64,000 nt of DNA. It comes from Asterias rubens (Eukaryota > Echinodermata > Asteroidea > Forcipulatida > Asteriidae). Positions 1 to 19,657 of the stretch are shown here, in pieces (positions within the stretch are counted from its first letter, which is position 1; every line of letters begins with the position of its first letter). The stretch is taken from the NCBI RefSeq assembly GCF_902459465.1, contig NC_047062.1, positions 33,102,673-33,166,672 on the forward strand, in the 5' to 3' direction. The notes beneath the pieces were generated by a model. That model saw nothing but the letters and a program-made list of their open reading frames with translations, was not told where the DNA came from and did not search any database. A program made the translations under genes and the position numbers.

Positions 1-1135
1 TATCCAGGTCCTTATAAAATGCACAAATTCGTGTTATTTACTCCTTCAGTGCATTTGTTTTAACAGGGATTGGAATACTTCCAAAGGCAGACAAACACAA
101 AAAGGTTAAAAGGTACCAGTCAGTATTAGACAAACACTTGTGATTTAGGAACCCTGGATGCCAAGTTCAGGTTTAAAGCTCATGAGTCTTCAAAACATAA
201 TTGTACCCAAACTGTTTGCCATCTCATCGCTATATGTCACAAACTCAATTAAGACCCTGGGTTATCAAATACTGGGTCAGCCGCTGAGATTGATTGCATT
301 TTACCTGACACTGATGTTAAGATACGTGTTTTACCACAGACTTCCAACTTCTTTAGTATTTGGAAAACATTCTGCATTATTTAACCACATTTCCGGAAAA
401 TTATAACAATTTCACGACAACACATTTTGAAATTTGTTTTCCTCCTACTGGCAAAGAGTGAAATATTTTACTGTAGTTGTTCTTACTCTATTTCATCTTG
501 GTGCTTTGAATCTATTAATAGCTGGGGCTAATTTGAATCAACATTCAATTCAGGAAACATATTTTTTGTGTGCCTTAAAAATCATTGTTGTTTTTAGGGT
601 TATTTTTACAAAGAACAAGTTTCAATCTCTTAAAATCACAATGATTGCAATGATTTGATTTAAACTTAGACTGTGTTAGACAACAACCATCCATGTTACT
701 TGACTTTACAAAAACATAAAAATACGTCTGGAATAAAAGACTAGGCTCTTTGGATACGAGGGCGTCAGGCACAAAGCAGCAATTTGCATAATTATTTATG
801 GACGATCGGAGAAAGAAAACTCCTAAGGCTCTGTAGAAGACACATTCTGATATTAAAGGGAAGGTAAACATTTGGTATTTACTCTTAAAAATAAAGGCAG
901 TCTACAGCAGCGTTTGATAGTATCAATCATTTTAAGAAACATTTCACTGCAAAGATATGTGGTTATGCACCGAAGTTTAAATCTGAGAATCATTACTGTA
1001 GGTAAAGCTTCTCAGATTGTGTTTTCTCCTAGGGCTTATTCTTCCATCATGGAAATTCACTCAGGATTTTCAACAATTACTCAAAAACATGACCACTTTT
1101 TTAAATGAAATTTATGGGATATTAGTTTTATTGTG

Positions 1136-1306
1136 CAGGCCTGATACTTCACAGACACAATGAAGGTTATTGCCTCCATGCCCCCTGGTCATTGCCTTGG
1201 TGCCCTTGAAATGTTAGACATTTACAATTTCCTCACAGGGTGCCCTTTACCAAGGAGGAAATGGATTGGTGCTCTTGCCCTTTCAAAAATGAAGCATACA
1301 GGCCTG
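1136..1306 (+). mobile_element. MITE, CAGGCCTG family, copy 1
   Basis: The element begins CAGGCCTGATACTTCA and ends TGAAGCATACAGGCCTG, so the ends are inverted repeats. It has no coding potential. A second copy lies inverted at 1981-2143, and diverged copies occur near 7367, 7583, 22150, 22410 and 33335. Non-autonomous DNA transposon by structure; superfamily not determined. Confidence 0.75.
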
Positions 1307-1980
1307 ATTGGGTAAATTTACATTTATAGAAAGATTAAAACAATGGAACGGTCCCCAAAACCCAAGGTATACTTTGCCTTTAAATTTAATAAAAAGGCAA
1401 GCAATTTACCCCCAGGACATATATCCATTCATTTCTGCCGCAACAAAGAAGATGGAAATGACAAAAACTGTACACTGATGGATGTGGGATCAGCTGGCAT
1501 TCAATGTGCAGTGTGGGCAAACTGATGTAGAGATGCAACGAATGGAGTCAGTGAGATTTCTGACATTCAAGGTGCTCTAGGCATAAGTGATGCGAGTACA
1601 TGAGGCAATTGACTAGGGTAGCCAAGTCTAGCATGCATGGTGCTAAGGGCAGTCTGGCTAAGGGAAAACAGCTGGTCTGTGCTCAATGTACAGACCATAG
1701 GAGTATTCCAGTAAAAACACACACACTACAGTGCCTTTAGATTGTTTTTTGTCATAGTAATGTTGATTTGTAGGCAACATTTTGTATAAAGACAGATCCA
1801 CATTTAAACATTTCAACTGGATACAGTGTCTACTTGATGTGAAAACAAAACCAAAACTGTCATGATATTTTCAAAAGAACATCAAATCCATCCATGTTAT
1901 GCGAGGTGACCAACCACATCTAGCCAAAGCATTCTCAAACAGTCCTGATAATGATCTCGGAAATGATTCCAGCATTAACC

Positions 1981-2143
1981 CAGGCCTGTAGGCTTCGTTT
2001 TTGAAAGGGCAAGAGAACCAAGGCATTTCCTCCTTGGTAAAGGGCACCCTATGAGGAAATTGTACATTTCAAGGGCACCAAGGCATTGACCAGGGGAACA
2101 TGGAGGCAATTGCCTTCATTGCCTCTTTGAAGTATCAGGCCTG
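1981..2143 (-). mobile_element. MITE, CAGGCCTG family, copy 2 (inverted)
   Basis: This is the reverse complement of the element at 1136-1306, sharing the CAGGCCTG ends and the inner CAAGGAGGAAAT and AGGGCACC tracts. The two copies face each other across about 675 bp, so 1136-2143 could fold into a long hairpin. Confidence 0.75.
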
Positions 2144-2853
2144 TGAATTGTTTCTCAGATTGGTTAACAAATTATCCAAACCAATATCACTTTGAAAGGA
2201 ATCCTTCCTCAAAATAGTTCATACCAACAGATGCAGTTTCCTTTTAACCCAGTACGGTCATTTATTGTTTGAGTATTTACCAGTCTATGACCCTACCTTT
2301 AAGGCTTTACAGTTACATTGATTCTGCATGGCATTTTTTGTCAATGTTTATTTCAGGGTTCTGAACATGAAACAATGTACTCAGGGAGTATCAATCAATA
2401 TTTCAATCCCATTGAAATGACAGTCCGGCCAGGATGAGAAAGCAGTCTGTACGTATCATGTACATGTGCCACTTTCCACAGCAAAGATATAATTTTACTC
2501 TTTATGGCTGCATGGTTTTTTTTAACTACAACTATAAATAAAGCATTAAAGCGGATGACTGATTATAATATGAGAGGGGTTGCTAAAACAACTTAATTGG
2601 AACGACGGAAAAGACAGAATTTTTACTTTTTTTTAAATTGCTGTATTCACCAAGAAGAAAAAGTGAAAATGTGTTAAAAACTTTCCTGAATGCTACCAAG
2701 TTCTGTAGAATAACTTAGGAATCTTTCTTCCAATTTCTAGTACATAACTCTGATTTCATAAAAACTACACATTTGAAATTGCTTTGGATGTGAACAATAA
2801 AACAGATATGTAAATGCAATCCACACAGATTATTTATGCAAGATCATCTTTTA

Positions 2854-2992
2854 TTAAAGCCTGGTTCATACTTCATGCGATAATTCGCAAGTGAGTAGAG
2901 CAGAGTTGAACTGCTGCGAATTATTCGTTACGAATTTGTGACGTCAACATTCGCTTCGCATTCGCATTACAGGAAGTATGAACCGGGCTTAA
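2854..2992. mobile_element. Palindromic MITE, GGTTCATACTTC family
   Basis: Left end TTAAAGCCTGGTTCATACTTC and right end GGAAGTATGAACCGGGCTTAA are inverted repeats around an AT-rich core with ATTCGC motifs. Related copies lie at 12321-12448, 48653-48774, 50391-50513 and 52913-53053. Non-coding. Confidence 0.75.
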
Positions 2993-3434
2993 GAAAGCCT
3001 AGTATCACTCTCAAGCTTCTTTGGTTGACATGGCAACTCGCCAGATATACCACACCAAGGCATGGCCTCAAGGCAAACTATTTGACATTTAAATCAAAGC
3101 ATTAATTGGCAATATGTCATTTATTACAGGGTAATGTGAATATAATATAGAATTTATAATGTACAAGTAGAAGTACATGTAGTTGTCTTACACATCGGTC
3201 TCCTTGACCATCAAACATACACCATAAAAGGATTGGTATGCCAGGCGCAGGGATTAGTTGTATGAGCTTAATATGGTGAGGTATTTGATAATACATGCAT
3301 GTACGATAACCCCCGAACCAGACTATTTTGAGCTGTGGATTCTTATCACAGCTTGAGAGAAGCTGCTTATGAATATTCAAGATGAAGTCTGAGACATTGA
3401 GATAATGAGCAGCTGGTAAGTTAACAAACTCTAA

Positions 3435-3659
3435 AGTCCCTTTCACACGAGAGCCATTTAGTTAGGGTCCCTTGCTAAATTTTTGCATGGTTATACAGTT
3501 TTACAAAATGTACCTCGTGCAAGAGGACGACAATTTGTGTGCTGTCCAAAGTTTCTTGTAAAAACTTGTACTCAAACAACTACTACATTTTAAAACCATG
3601 CTAAAATTTTAAAAGCAAGGGTCCATACCATTGTTAAACTGCTGCCGTGTGAATAGGGC
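3435..3659. mobile_element. MITE with TAA target duplication
   Basis: The ends AGTCCCTTTCACAC and GTGTGAATAGGGC are inverted repeats, flanked on both sides by TAA (3432-3434 and 3660-3662). It sits inside one copy of a short direct duplication (about 3355-3434 continuing at 3660, and about 3715-3800) whose other copy lacks the insert. A 3-bp TAA duplication is typical of PIF/Harbinger elements; the superfamily is inference. Confidence 0.65.
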
Positions 3660-5360
3660 TAAAGATCAATCTCACAAACAATCTTCGTTCAGAGACAAGT
3701 CCAGGGCAACTTGAAAGTAGCTGCTTATGAATATTCATGACACAGTCTGAGACATTGATTTAATGATCAGCAGGGAGGTTAACAAACTCTAAGATCAATC
3801 ATACAATGTTCATTCAGAGACAAGTAAGTCTAGAGCAGGAAAATGTCTACAAAGTAGGTTATACATTTCTTATATATTTGTACACAAATTGAGAAGCTAA
3901 AAATAAATATGCGGTTCAGGACTAATGTCAGTAGTAGTGCAATTTGTATAGATTTCATTAACAAATTGGCTTTGCATAATTTGGGGCTGTCCTTGTAGAT
4001 TGGGTGAAATGACCAAGAGTTGTCTCCAAAGTAATTCATTCATTTTCTAAGTTAAAATAATATAGTAGATTTTGATATGACACTTCAATTATATGATACT
4101 GCAAATATAGAAAACAAAATAGAAAACAAAATTAAATATACATTAAGCCAATTTAACAAAACTGTCAAATTTCAAATCAAATTTCCAGAATTTGCAGATG
4201 CAAAATTACAGGACAGACAAACTAAATGAAGAATAACAGGAGACCTGGCTGTAGAAATGAATAATGAAACCAGACAATGACAAATACCTAGAGTATGAGA
4301 TGTTGTTCAATTTGATTTGGGTGACAAGTTCAGACCCTCCAGAGTTGGCCCACCTGACCCCCATTGTTCCAAATTACCCTGATCATGACAGAGCTGTTAT
4401 AGAGGAAGTCTATATGAGTCAAAGGGTGTCCTTAGGGCCTAGCTGGGGGTAAGATGGGGGTCAGTCTAAGGTCAGTAGTTTAGAGCAGGTGGTATGTGGG
4501 TTACAATGTCAAGGTAAGAGAGGTCAAGAAACTCCATGTTTGTCTGGGATTTAATGACATGACAAGTTTGATGTGTGGTATCCGTCTTTATACTACCACC
4601 ATGTGGAGTATTTTATACTGCAAGGCATTACTCAACGATTTCTAAACATTAAGAGTCGTCATACATGTACTTGTATTAACCCTGAACAAATTGGTCATTT
4701 CTTTAGGCGAGGTTTCAATTGTGGTATCTGTGGTTATAAAACCAAATGGAGAATTTTATACCGAGTATATTACACAAAATGAACAGTGAACACAAAGGGT
4801 GTAGTGTCATACATGTACTTTAGGAATGACACCCATGTACTTTAGTAATGACACCCCCCCACCCCCCACCACCAAAAACCTCCTTGATCTAGAGATGGTA
4901 ATGGTAGTGAGAATCCTTTGCAACATTTCATCTGTAAATGCTCTGGACATTAAATTCAATTCAATTAAATTCAACAGAACATTTATTTCCACATATGCAC
5001 ATGGAGGCATCATCCGGCTTGTGATGGATGTGCCATATACAATTCAATACAAAATATAACAGGATAAACAACATAAATGGAAGAATAAAGAAATACAACT
5101 TTTTAATCTGAGATCAGTTTTCTAAGGGTTGGTGTCTTTGGCCAGAGAAATGGTTGGTACTTGCTGTCACATTGCTGAAGGTGGATGGATTTGACATTTT
5201 TGTAACAAAAACAAAGTGAAAATGTTTTGCTGTATTCTCAACTATTAGTACTGTATTCAGCCGTCACTTTCACATGTTACTTTTATTGTATCTTTCTTTA
5301 TAGTTTTGTCAATAATCAGCATTATATTAACCAAAAAACAAACAATCTATGGCCCTACCT

Positions 5361-5722
5361 TTAAAGGGTCTAGGTAATTTTTGTAGGACAAAAAAACACA
5401 ATGTCCACAGATTTACACTAAACTTACACAGTTTGAAGATAATGATAGTAGAAAGCTTCCCTGAAAATACTACGAGCTGAGGTGCTGTAGTTTTGGGGAA
5501 ATGAGTAAAACAATAACATGAAAATAATTTTCGTCTCATGAGACGAGAATTATTTAAATCATTTACAAACATATTTTCATAACATTGTTTTACTCATTTC
5601 TCAAAAACTACAGCACCTCAGTAAGTAAGGTTTGAAGGCAAGCTTTCCACTATCATTATCTTCAAACCCTGTAAGAAATGTAAATCTATGGACATTTTGA
5701 AAAAGTACCCAAATCCTTTAAA
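5361..5722. mobile_element. Near-perfect palindromic element
   Basis: The two halves are inverted copies that meet at the exact palindrome CGTCTCATGAGACG near 5538. Ends are TTAAAGGGTCTAGG and CCAAATCCTTTAA. No coding potential. A further copy, cut by the window end, starts near 63911. Confidence 0.75.
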
Positions 5723-7121
5723 CAGTGTGTTGGGAGTGTATGTCAGAAATGAAGCAACATCCTGCATTATGTCTCTGAATGTTTCTATTTATTCACTAAA
5801 ATATTCTTAAATGTCAACAAAGATGCACTCTTTTTCTAAGAAATCTACCAACGGGTGTCTAAATAATTAATATTATAGATTTTATGACTGTGGGTTTTCA
5901 GTGGCGTTCCAAGTTAACATTGTCAACTTTAATTTCCTTGTATTAAACTGTTCTTTCTAAAGTAAACAAAGTTAGTTTTTGAGTGTGCCTACGTGCACGT
6001 TGCGGACATACTTCAAACACAAGGAAGCAAAGGGTAATATATCGCACATTGGATGTTAGACAAACTAGAATGGGTATTTCAGTATAGAATAATGTCAACA
6101 AAGGAAGTTGTGTCCATAACCTTCGATATAATTCATGACTTGCAATTCATGTCCTTGGTCTTGTTCAAACAATGTCATATTTAAGGTCGCCAGGTAACTC
6201 CATGTGTGTTTTATTCTAGACAATTCAAGTATTGCGTTTTTTTTTTTTTTTTAATGTTGACTTTTGAGTCTGGTAAATATATTTTACTTCTTTGAAAGAG
6301 TATTGAAAGAATGACCCATAAGATCAAATAAAAACAATTTAATTGTGATACAGTATGGTAAGTTTTTCTCATTGATTCTGCTCTTGTAACACATTTTCTG
6401 GTCCAGTAAAACTTTAGAGCTACATGCCCTGCGGTCTTGTGGATGTTTCCACTTAATTTGAGCTCTGCTTTTTCCTACAATAGGAACGGAAGTGTAGGTC
6501 TTTGTACGGGTACAAAACTGAGCTGAAGCAAAAAAATCTCAAACTTTAAAAATATCTTTCAAAGATCGATGAACGAAGAGCAGTTTTGTAAAGAGTTTTT
6601 ATAGAGCAATGATTTTTAGTGGGGGACAAATGTGCTTCAGGGGATTCTGTCACTATTGCTTAGAATGCTTGTGGGGGGGGGGGGTTAGAATCACCTCCCA
6701 CACAGGGGGGTGACTAAGCCCATTGTCTGTGCAAGCAAACAAATCAATTGACAACTACAGTAAGCAGAACACATGGATAACAACATTTCAAGCAGTCAAC
6801 TTCTGGTGACCTTCATAATATTGGATTTAGGTTCTGAACAACACTCTCAGACTAACACCAACAGAGGGCGGTATTCACATTCACCCACAATAGGATTGTT
6901 TAATATTATCATGGAAGGGTCCTCTCTATATAGCATTCAACCTTGTTTTCTTAGCTTTTCAATAAGAAATCATCATATTGTGATACAGGCATAGAGCTTT
7001 GAGTTTACACAAAGAGAACAAAACCATGAAGGTGACAAAAGAAACATTTATAAATTCTGGTTGTGAAGCCAATAATTTTCAATCGAAGTATCTCTACTAC
7101 GAAGAAGCAACAAGCTCTTAC

Positions 7122-10100
7122 CTTACTAATCCCAAGTTCACGTATAAACTTCCAGACATCATCTGAAGATCCGTAACATTGATTCCTTCTTAAGATCGGA
7201 TCCAGATTGGATTCCGAGGCTAGGTCCGCCTGGAATAGTCAGAAATAAATACAACTCAGAGTTGTTGAAAGAAGGCAGAGTAAATTTGTGAGGCGGCCAC
7301 TTACTCTTGAGAAACATCACATGTCTGGGATTACACGGAGACCACAGCCTCTGATGCCCTGGACTTGGCATTAGTGTTGGTGCCCCTTCAAAAGTTTCTC
7401 ATAGACCTTTAGATTTTCCAATAGAACTTCCCTTTGCTAAATGAAAATGGTCTTGCCCTCTTAAATATGAAGTTTCAGGTCCGACATCATGAAATGCCAT
7501 CAGTCAAAAAACATAAACAAAATTTCACAACAAACACTTTATTTATCAGAAAATATCATGTTTACAACAAATTTATTTTATGCAGGCCTGATACTTCATA
7601 GAGGCAGCAGAGGCAATACACCGATCCTTCAGGCTCCGCCCACGACGCACGTGTGAGCAAGAACGTGAGCCTCTCCAATGTCATTGTGCACAACTCTGCC
7701 GCGCGCGACAAGCATACGCGCACGCATGTCAGACTTTTATAGTGTCAGACTTTTGGTTGTGCAATGGGTTGTGATTGGTCATACGCAATGGGGCGGAGCT
7801 TAATGGATTGGTCTATTGCCTCCATGCCCCTCGAAATGTTTCATTTCAAATTTAAATTTCCCTCATACAGGTGCCCTTAGGAAAAACTACCTTTACCTTA
7901 CACAAACAAAGTATCAAGATTTTGATTTGAGTGTTGTTTCTACCGAGTATCAATAAACTTACTTTCTGTTGTAAGAATTTATAACACTGCTGGTTGAGAA
8001 CTTCCACAAACTCCGACTCAAAGTCTTGATCACTATACCAGGCTCCACCAGTAACCGATCGGTCTGGCTCCAAATTGAAAAGCATATAAACTTTACGCTT
8101 TGAGGCCTGAAAATAAACACGATGACAAATGTTACAAATATTTAGGGATCATTTATGGCAGAAAATCAGACCCAGAATTCATTTTTTTTCAATACTGATA
8201 CATAAGTGTTCCAAGACTATTACTACATTTGTAGGCAGCGGCATACAAGCATTTCTAAAAATTGTTATTTGAAAAATAACAGTATGATCATTAAATTCAT
8301 CTAATAAAATTGGGCGGTCAGGTTGGCCTAGTGGTATCTTGCCTTGCCTTCCATCTCTTGGACCCTGGTTTGAAACACGCTGAGGACACTTGAGTTGTCA
8401 GTCCCTACCTTACTGCATAAGTTTTCCCCAGAATAAATCTCTAAGGTTTTCCTCAAACATCTTAAACTGACACTTCCTTCCTTGTCTTCTCTCCATGGGG
8501 TTCCTGGCTAGTTTAGTGATAAGTTCGCTTTTCTGAGAGTCCTTGACTTAATAACTTGATGAACAACCAGATTAAAATAAATGAAACGAATTGAAAAATA
8601 CAAACTTACCCCAACAGATTTAACAGCCTTAATAAGACTGCGACTTTCCAATGTCTTCAAGATCTTATTGAGTTGTGTAAGAAGGAGATTGCTTCGTAGA
8701 CGAATATCTCTGATCCAGATGCCTTTATTTCCTGCATCCTCAATGATCTGATATATCAGTCTCTCTTGGTTGTCAACTCCTTTCACTTTACTAAAAAGAT
8801 ACAAGACAATTGTGTTATGAGATAAGATGCCTTCAAAAGTAACTGCACTTTTAATCAATAGTTGTCATAACAACATGTTAGTTTTGTGTTGACCAAGAAA
8901 AAATTGACTAGACAGATCAGGACTTGAACCTGAGACCGCCTTATTAACGTGCCAGCACTCTACCGCCTGGGCTAAGTATAAGAGCCCTAATGTTGGCGGT
9001 CGCCCTATTGTTAATATTGTTGTTCAAGGGGTGCCAGTCAGTAGTCATATACCTGTGTGAACTTCTCATCTGTGAGAACTTGTCTTGCTATGTAGATATG
9101 TAGACAAATTCTAAAAAGAACATAATCTACCCAGCAAATATACACATTGTGTTAGTGCAAACAAAATATGTTACAACCTCCATCCCATGTTTATTTACTC
9201 ACCTAATAGAGGATGGATCTTTCAGACGATACAGCAATTCAGATCCATGCTTCACAAGATCTATCTGCCCCTGGTAAGACACAAAGAAATCACTACATGT
9301 TAAAATGATTCCTAACTCATACCAAATAATGAGTTCGCTGCATTTAGACATGGAAATCCATTTTTCATCAAGTTTCAGGGAAAATAACTCATTGGCATGC
9401 CTGAATAATTTTAGTGTTTATTGTTCTGACTTTTAATAAATTCATGAGTCTTTAATCTTTTAAAGGGAAGGTACACGTTTGGTAATTGTCAAAGACCAGT
9501 CTTCTCACTTGATGTATCCCAACATAAGCATAAAATAAAAAGCCTGTGAAAATTTGACCTAAAATGGTCATCGAAGTTGCGAGTAAATGATGAGAGAAAA
9601 AACACCTTTGTGTGCTTTCAGGAATAAAAGACTTCTGGCTAGAAGTATTTTATTATTTTATTGAGAAATTACCTCTTTCTCAAAATCTATGCCACTTCAG
9701 AGGGAGCCGTTTCTCACAATGTCTTATACTATCAACAGCTCTCCAATGCTCGTTACCAAGTCAGTTTTTAAGTTAATATTTGTTTTGAGTAACTACCAAA
9801 CGTGTACTTTCCCTTTAAAGCAAGTTTTAAATTTGGTAGAAAAAACTGCAGACTTCTTTTATTGGAAGATGAATTAAAAAACCATTCACTTTAATTTTTT
9901 CCTCTTCAAGACAGTAATTTTTCCACATAACTTCTAGACTTGTGAACAAGGCGTTAATTGTTTTTAACTTTCGGCTCTCACTTGACTTTACTGCTCTTGC
10001 AAAAGACTGCTGGCTCCAAACTACTGCTGTCATCATGAGAGCAGAAGTGTCACAGGAGCAGTAGTCTTTGGAGAATAAAGTCATGTGAGAGCCATTACGC

Positions 10101-11353
10101 TATCGCCACTACAAACATTTAACGACTTGGCATCAAGTTTACTTGGCTACCCACACACTCAGACTGTTTCAATAGGCCGCTTGCAGTTAGCCGACATTGT
10201 TACCTGCATGCATGTACGCTCTACACACATCTCTCAGCCACTGATAGCTCTTCATTCACCTCAGTGAGGGGACTGTTTATGGGCTTGTGACAAGGAGTCT
10301 ATTGAGCAGACACTGACGATGCTTACTTACCAGAGAGAGTAATCTGTTGATGGCTTTAACTCTCTGTTGAGCGTCAATATGAGGCAACTGGTCCTTAATG
10401 AAAGCATCTGGTACACCCTTAGCTTCTTCTTTACACATATCAAGAATCCTGCAACAAACAATGAACAAGAAAGAGTTGACTTATTATATAAAAATATATA
10501 GGTCTATTATGCATTAGCTCTTTTGTATAATATTAATAAGCGTGTAGCACCTGAGAGTGAGTGAGAGGGTACATGCAAACTTTGTCAGATTCTAGTCACA
10601 GTGTGCATGTGTAGTACCCGCCTAATGAAGCTCGCTTGCTGCTTAGCTGCTGTAGCTGTGACATAAAACACCTTATTGAACTCTGTTCGCACCCTCACAA
10701 CACCAGTGACGCATTTTGAGATCCATTTAGTTAGGAAATTTTACAGGCAATTTGAAAAGGATTTTCTTCTGCAATACTTTTTTAACACTAACACTAGTTA
10801 GTAATTTCTCAATTTCAGCAACCAAAATACTCCCGGCAGAGGAGATGCGCCAATTATTGCCAATGTCTTAGCTTCTGCTGCCTACTAGTACTGGTGGTAC
10901 AGTGAGCAAAGAATATCGCCTCATCATGCTTGCTAGCTTGCACACCTTTTATTAACAATGAATAATAACTGCACCACCAATATCATCGATCATCATGCCA
11001 ACAAAATTAGTTCGTACATGCAATGTAGGCTTTTGTTTAATTATTTTATTTTATTGAAGAAAAAAGTAAATTTACTCTCCACAATAATACGCGGGTAGCG
11101 AACTGGTGACAAATCCTGTAGTGGTGTTGGAGTTAATTAACGACGGATAAATTGGTAGCGACGTGCAGAAGATTATCCCCCCATTACTTTAACTAATTAA
11201 TTGGCCTATTTTTTATGATGATTGAAAGTTGATGAAAAAATGAAGGGTGGAAAATGAAAAGTGATGATGATGAATCATGAATGAAACTTACCGCTCTTCC
11301 AGATTCATGGCATCTGCCACTTCCTGCTTTATAACAACATTATCCGAAGCCAT
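7122..11353 (-). CDS. POLR3F: DNA-directed RNA polymerase III subunit RPC6 (5' six exons)
   Basis: RPC6 (RPC34) is a tandem winged-helix subunit of the RPC3-RPC6-RPC7 subcomplex that helps RNA polymerase III bind TFIIIB and open promoters, in the nucleus. Coding exons on the minus strand, in order: 11353-11292, 10448-10331, 9270-9203, 8790-8610, 8106-7963, 7229-7122. All junctions are GT/AG and all phases agree, giving 227 codons from MASDNVVIKQE. Diagnostic stretches match the human protein closely: IDAQQRVKAINRLLS, YQIIEDAGNKGIW, GGAWYSDQDFESEFVEVLNQ, and VWKFIRELGISK at the end of the last exon found. Human RPC6 has 316 residues, so about 85, including the C-terminal cysteine region that binds an iron-sulfur cluster in the family, are missing here and were not found to the left. 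The start codon is the only ATG of exon 1 in frame before the conserved body. The gene is head-to-head with KAT5. Confidence 0.93.
7367..7485. mobile_element. Diverged CAGGCCTG-family fragment
   Basis: The order of short tracts (GGTGCCCCTTCAAAAG, TTTTCCAATAGAACTTCC, GAAAATGGTCTTGCCC, TGAAGTTTCAGG) repeats in the copies at 22150 and 33335. It lies in the POLR3F intron beside exon 6. Ends are decayed. Confidence 0.5.
7583..7880. mobile_element. CAGGCCTG-family MITE split by a GC-rich MITE
   Basis: The outer element starts CAGGCCTGATACTTCA and resumes at about 7812 with TCTATTGCCTCCATGCCCC. Between about 7620 and 7812 lies a GC-rich insert whose ends (near CCGATCCTTCAGGCTCCGCCC and GGGCGGAGCTTAATGGATTGG) are inverted repeats. 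This is a nested pair in a POLR3F intron. Confidence 0.6.
8314..8500 (+). mobile_element. tRNA-derived SINE-like copy
   Basis: The head has an A-box-like TTGGCCTAGTGG and a B-box-like GGTTTGAAAC at tRNA spacing, followed by a non-tRNA body. Related copies on the minus strand lie near 29150-29270 and 29950-30070, sharing the CTTGCCTT..ACC..TGGACCCTGGTT layout. It lies between POLR3F exons 4 and 5. Confidence 0.55.
8915..8995 (-). mobile_element. tRNA-like SINE head
   Basis: On the minus strand an A-box-like TAGCCCAGGCGGTAGAG is followed 30-40 bases on by a perfect B-box-like GGTTCAAGTCC. No closed acceptor stem or CCA end was recognised, so a SINE head or tRNA pseudogene is more likely than a working tRNA gene. 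Confidence 0.5.
9460..9818. mobile_element. GGCACTGGACAC-type palindromic element
   Basis: Ends are TTAAAGGGAAGGTACACG and CGTGTACTTTCCCTTTAA. Inside are tracts shared with the other copies of this family: AATTGTCAAAGACCAGT, GTGTGCTTTCAG, TGAGAAATTACCTCTTTCTC and CAACAGCTCTCCA. It lies in a POLR3F intron. The outermost TTAA on both sides may be part of the repeat or a target duplication. Confidence 0.75.
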
Positions 11354-11635
11354 TGTATTGTAATTTGTACTACAGATTTGACCTTTAAATCCCTTGTTTT
11401 TCGTTGAGCTGAAATAAAGTTACATTACAACATTTTAAGCTGAAAGAAGGCCTCCTTTTCCTAAAGAAAATTCCAGTAACTTTTGCACCGACCTTATCAA
11501 CAAACACACATGCTATTTCACTGGTATTCGGACAGGTTGCTTGCAAAATTACGGCAGTAGAGTGGTAACCAGTTTAGTTATTGGAGGAATGTTTGCAGTA
11601 TATCTCGAACAAACGAATAAGTGCCAATTTGCAAA
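11354..11635. promoter_or_regulatory. Probable bidirectional promoter POLR3F/KAT5
   Basis: The start codons of POLR3F (minus) and KAT5 (plus) are only 282 bp apart and face outwards, leaving room for two short 5' untranslated regions and one shared core promoter. No TATA box at a useful position was recognised. A shared promoter is inferred from spacing only. Confidence 0.6.

Positions 11636-19657
<8,022 letters not shown>

Larger units (their letters stand above)
1..7121. other. Non-coding stretch left of the last POLR3F exon found
   Basis: No convincing exon was found in either strand. It holds several short palindromic elements (listed separately), a run of T at about 6237-6252, C and G runs at about 4852 and 6672, and a small duplication of a tract around ATGTACTTTAG at 4801-4855. 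The remaining POLR3F 3' exons (about 85 residues by comparison with the human protein) would be expected on the minus strand here or before base 1; I looked for the conserved C-terminal cysteine region and did not see it. Confidence 0.5.

Noticed and set aside
1343..1525. 60-codon frame MERSPKPKVYF... as a small gene
   Set aside because: No homology recognised, no splice sites or conserved motif; it lies between two inverted MITEs.
8915..8995. Functional tRNA gene
   Set aside because: A and B boxes are present but no closed acceptor and anticodon stems were recognised; a SINE head or pseudogene explains it.
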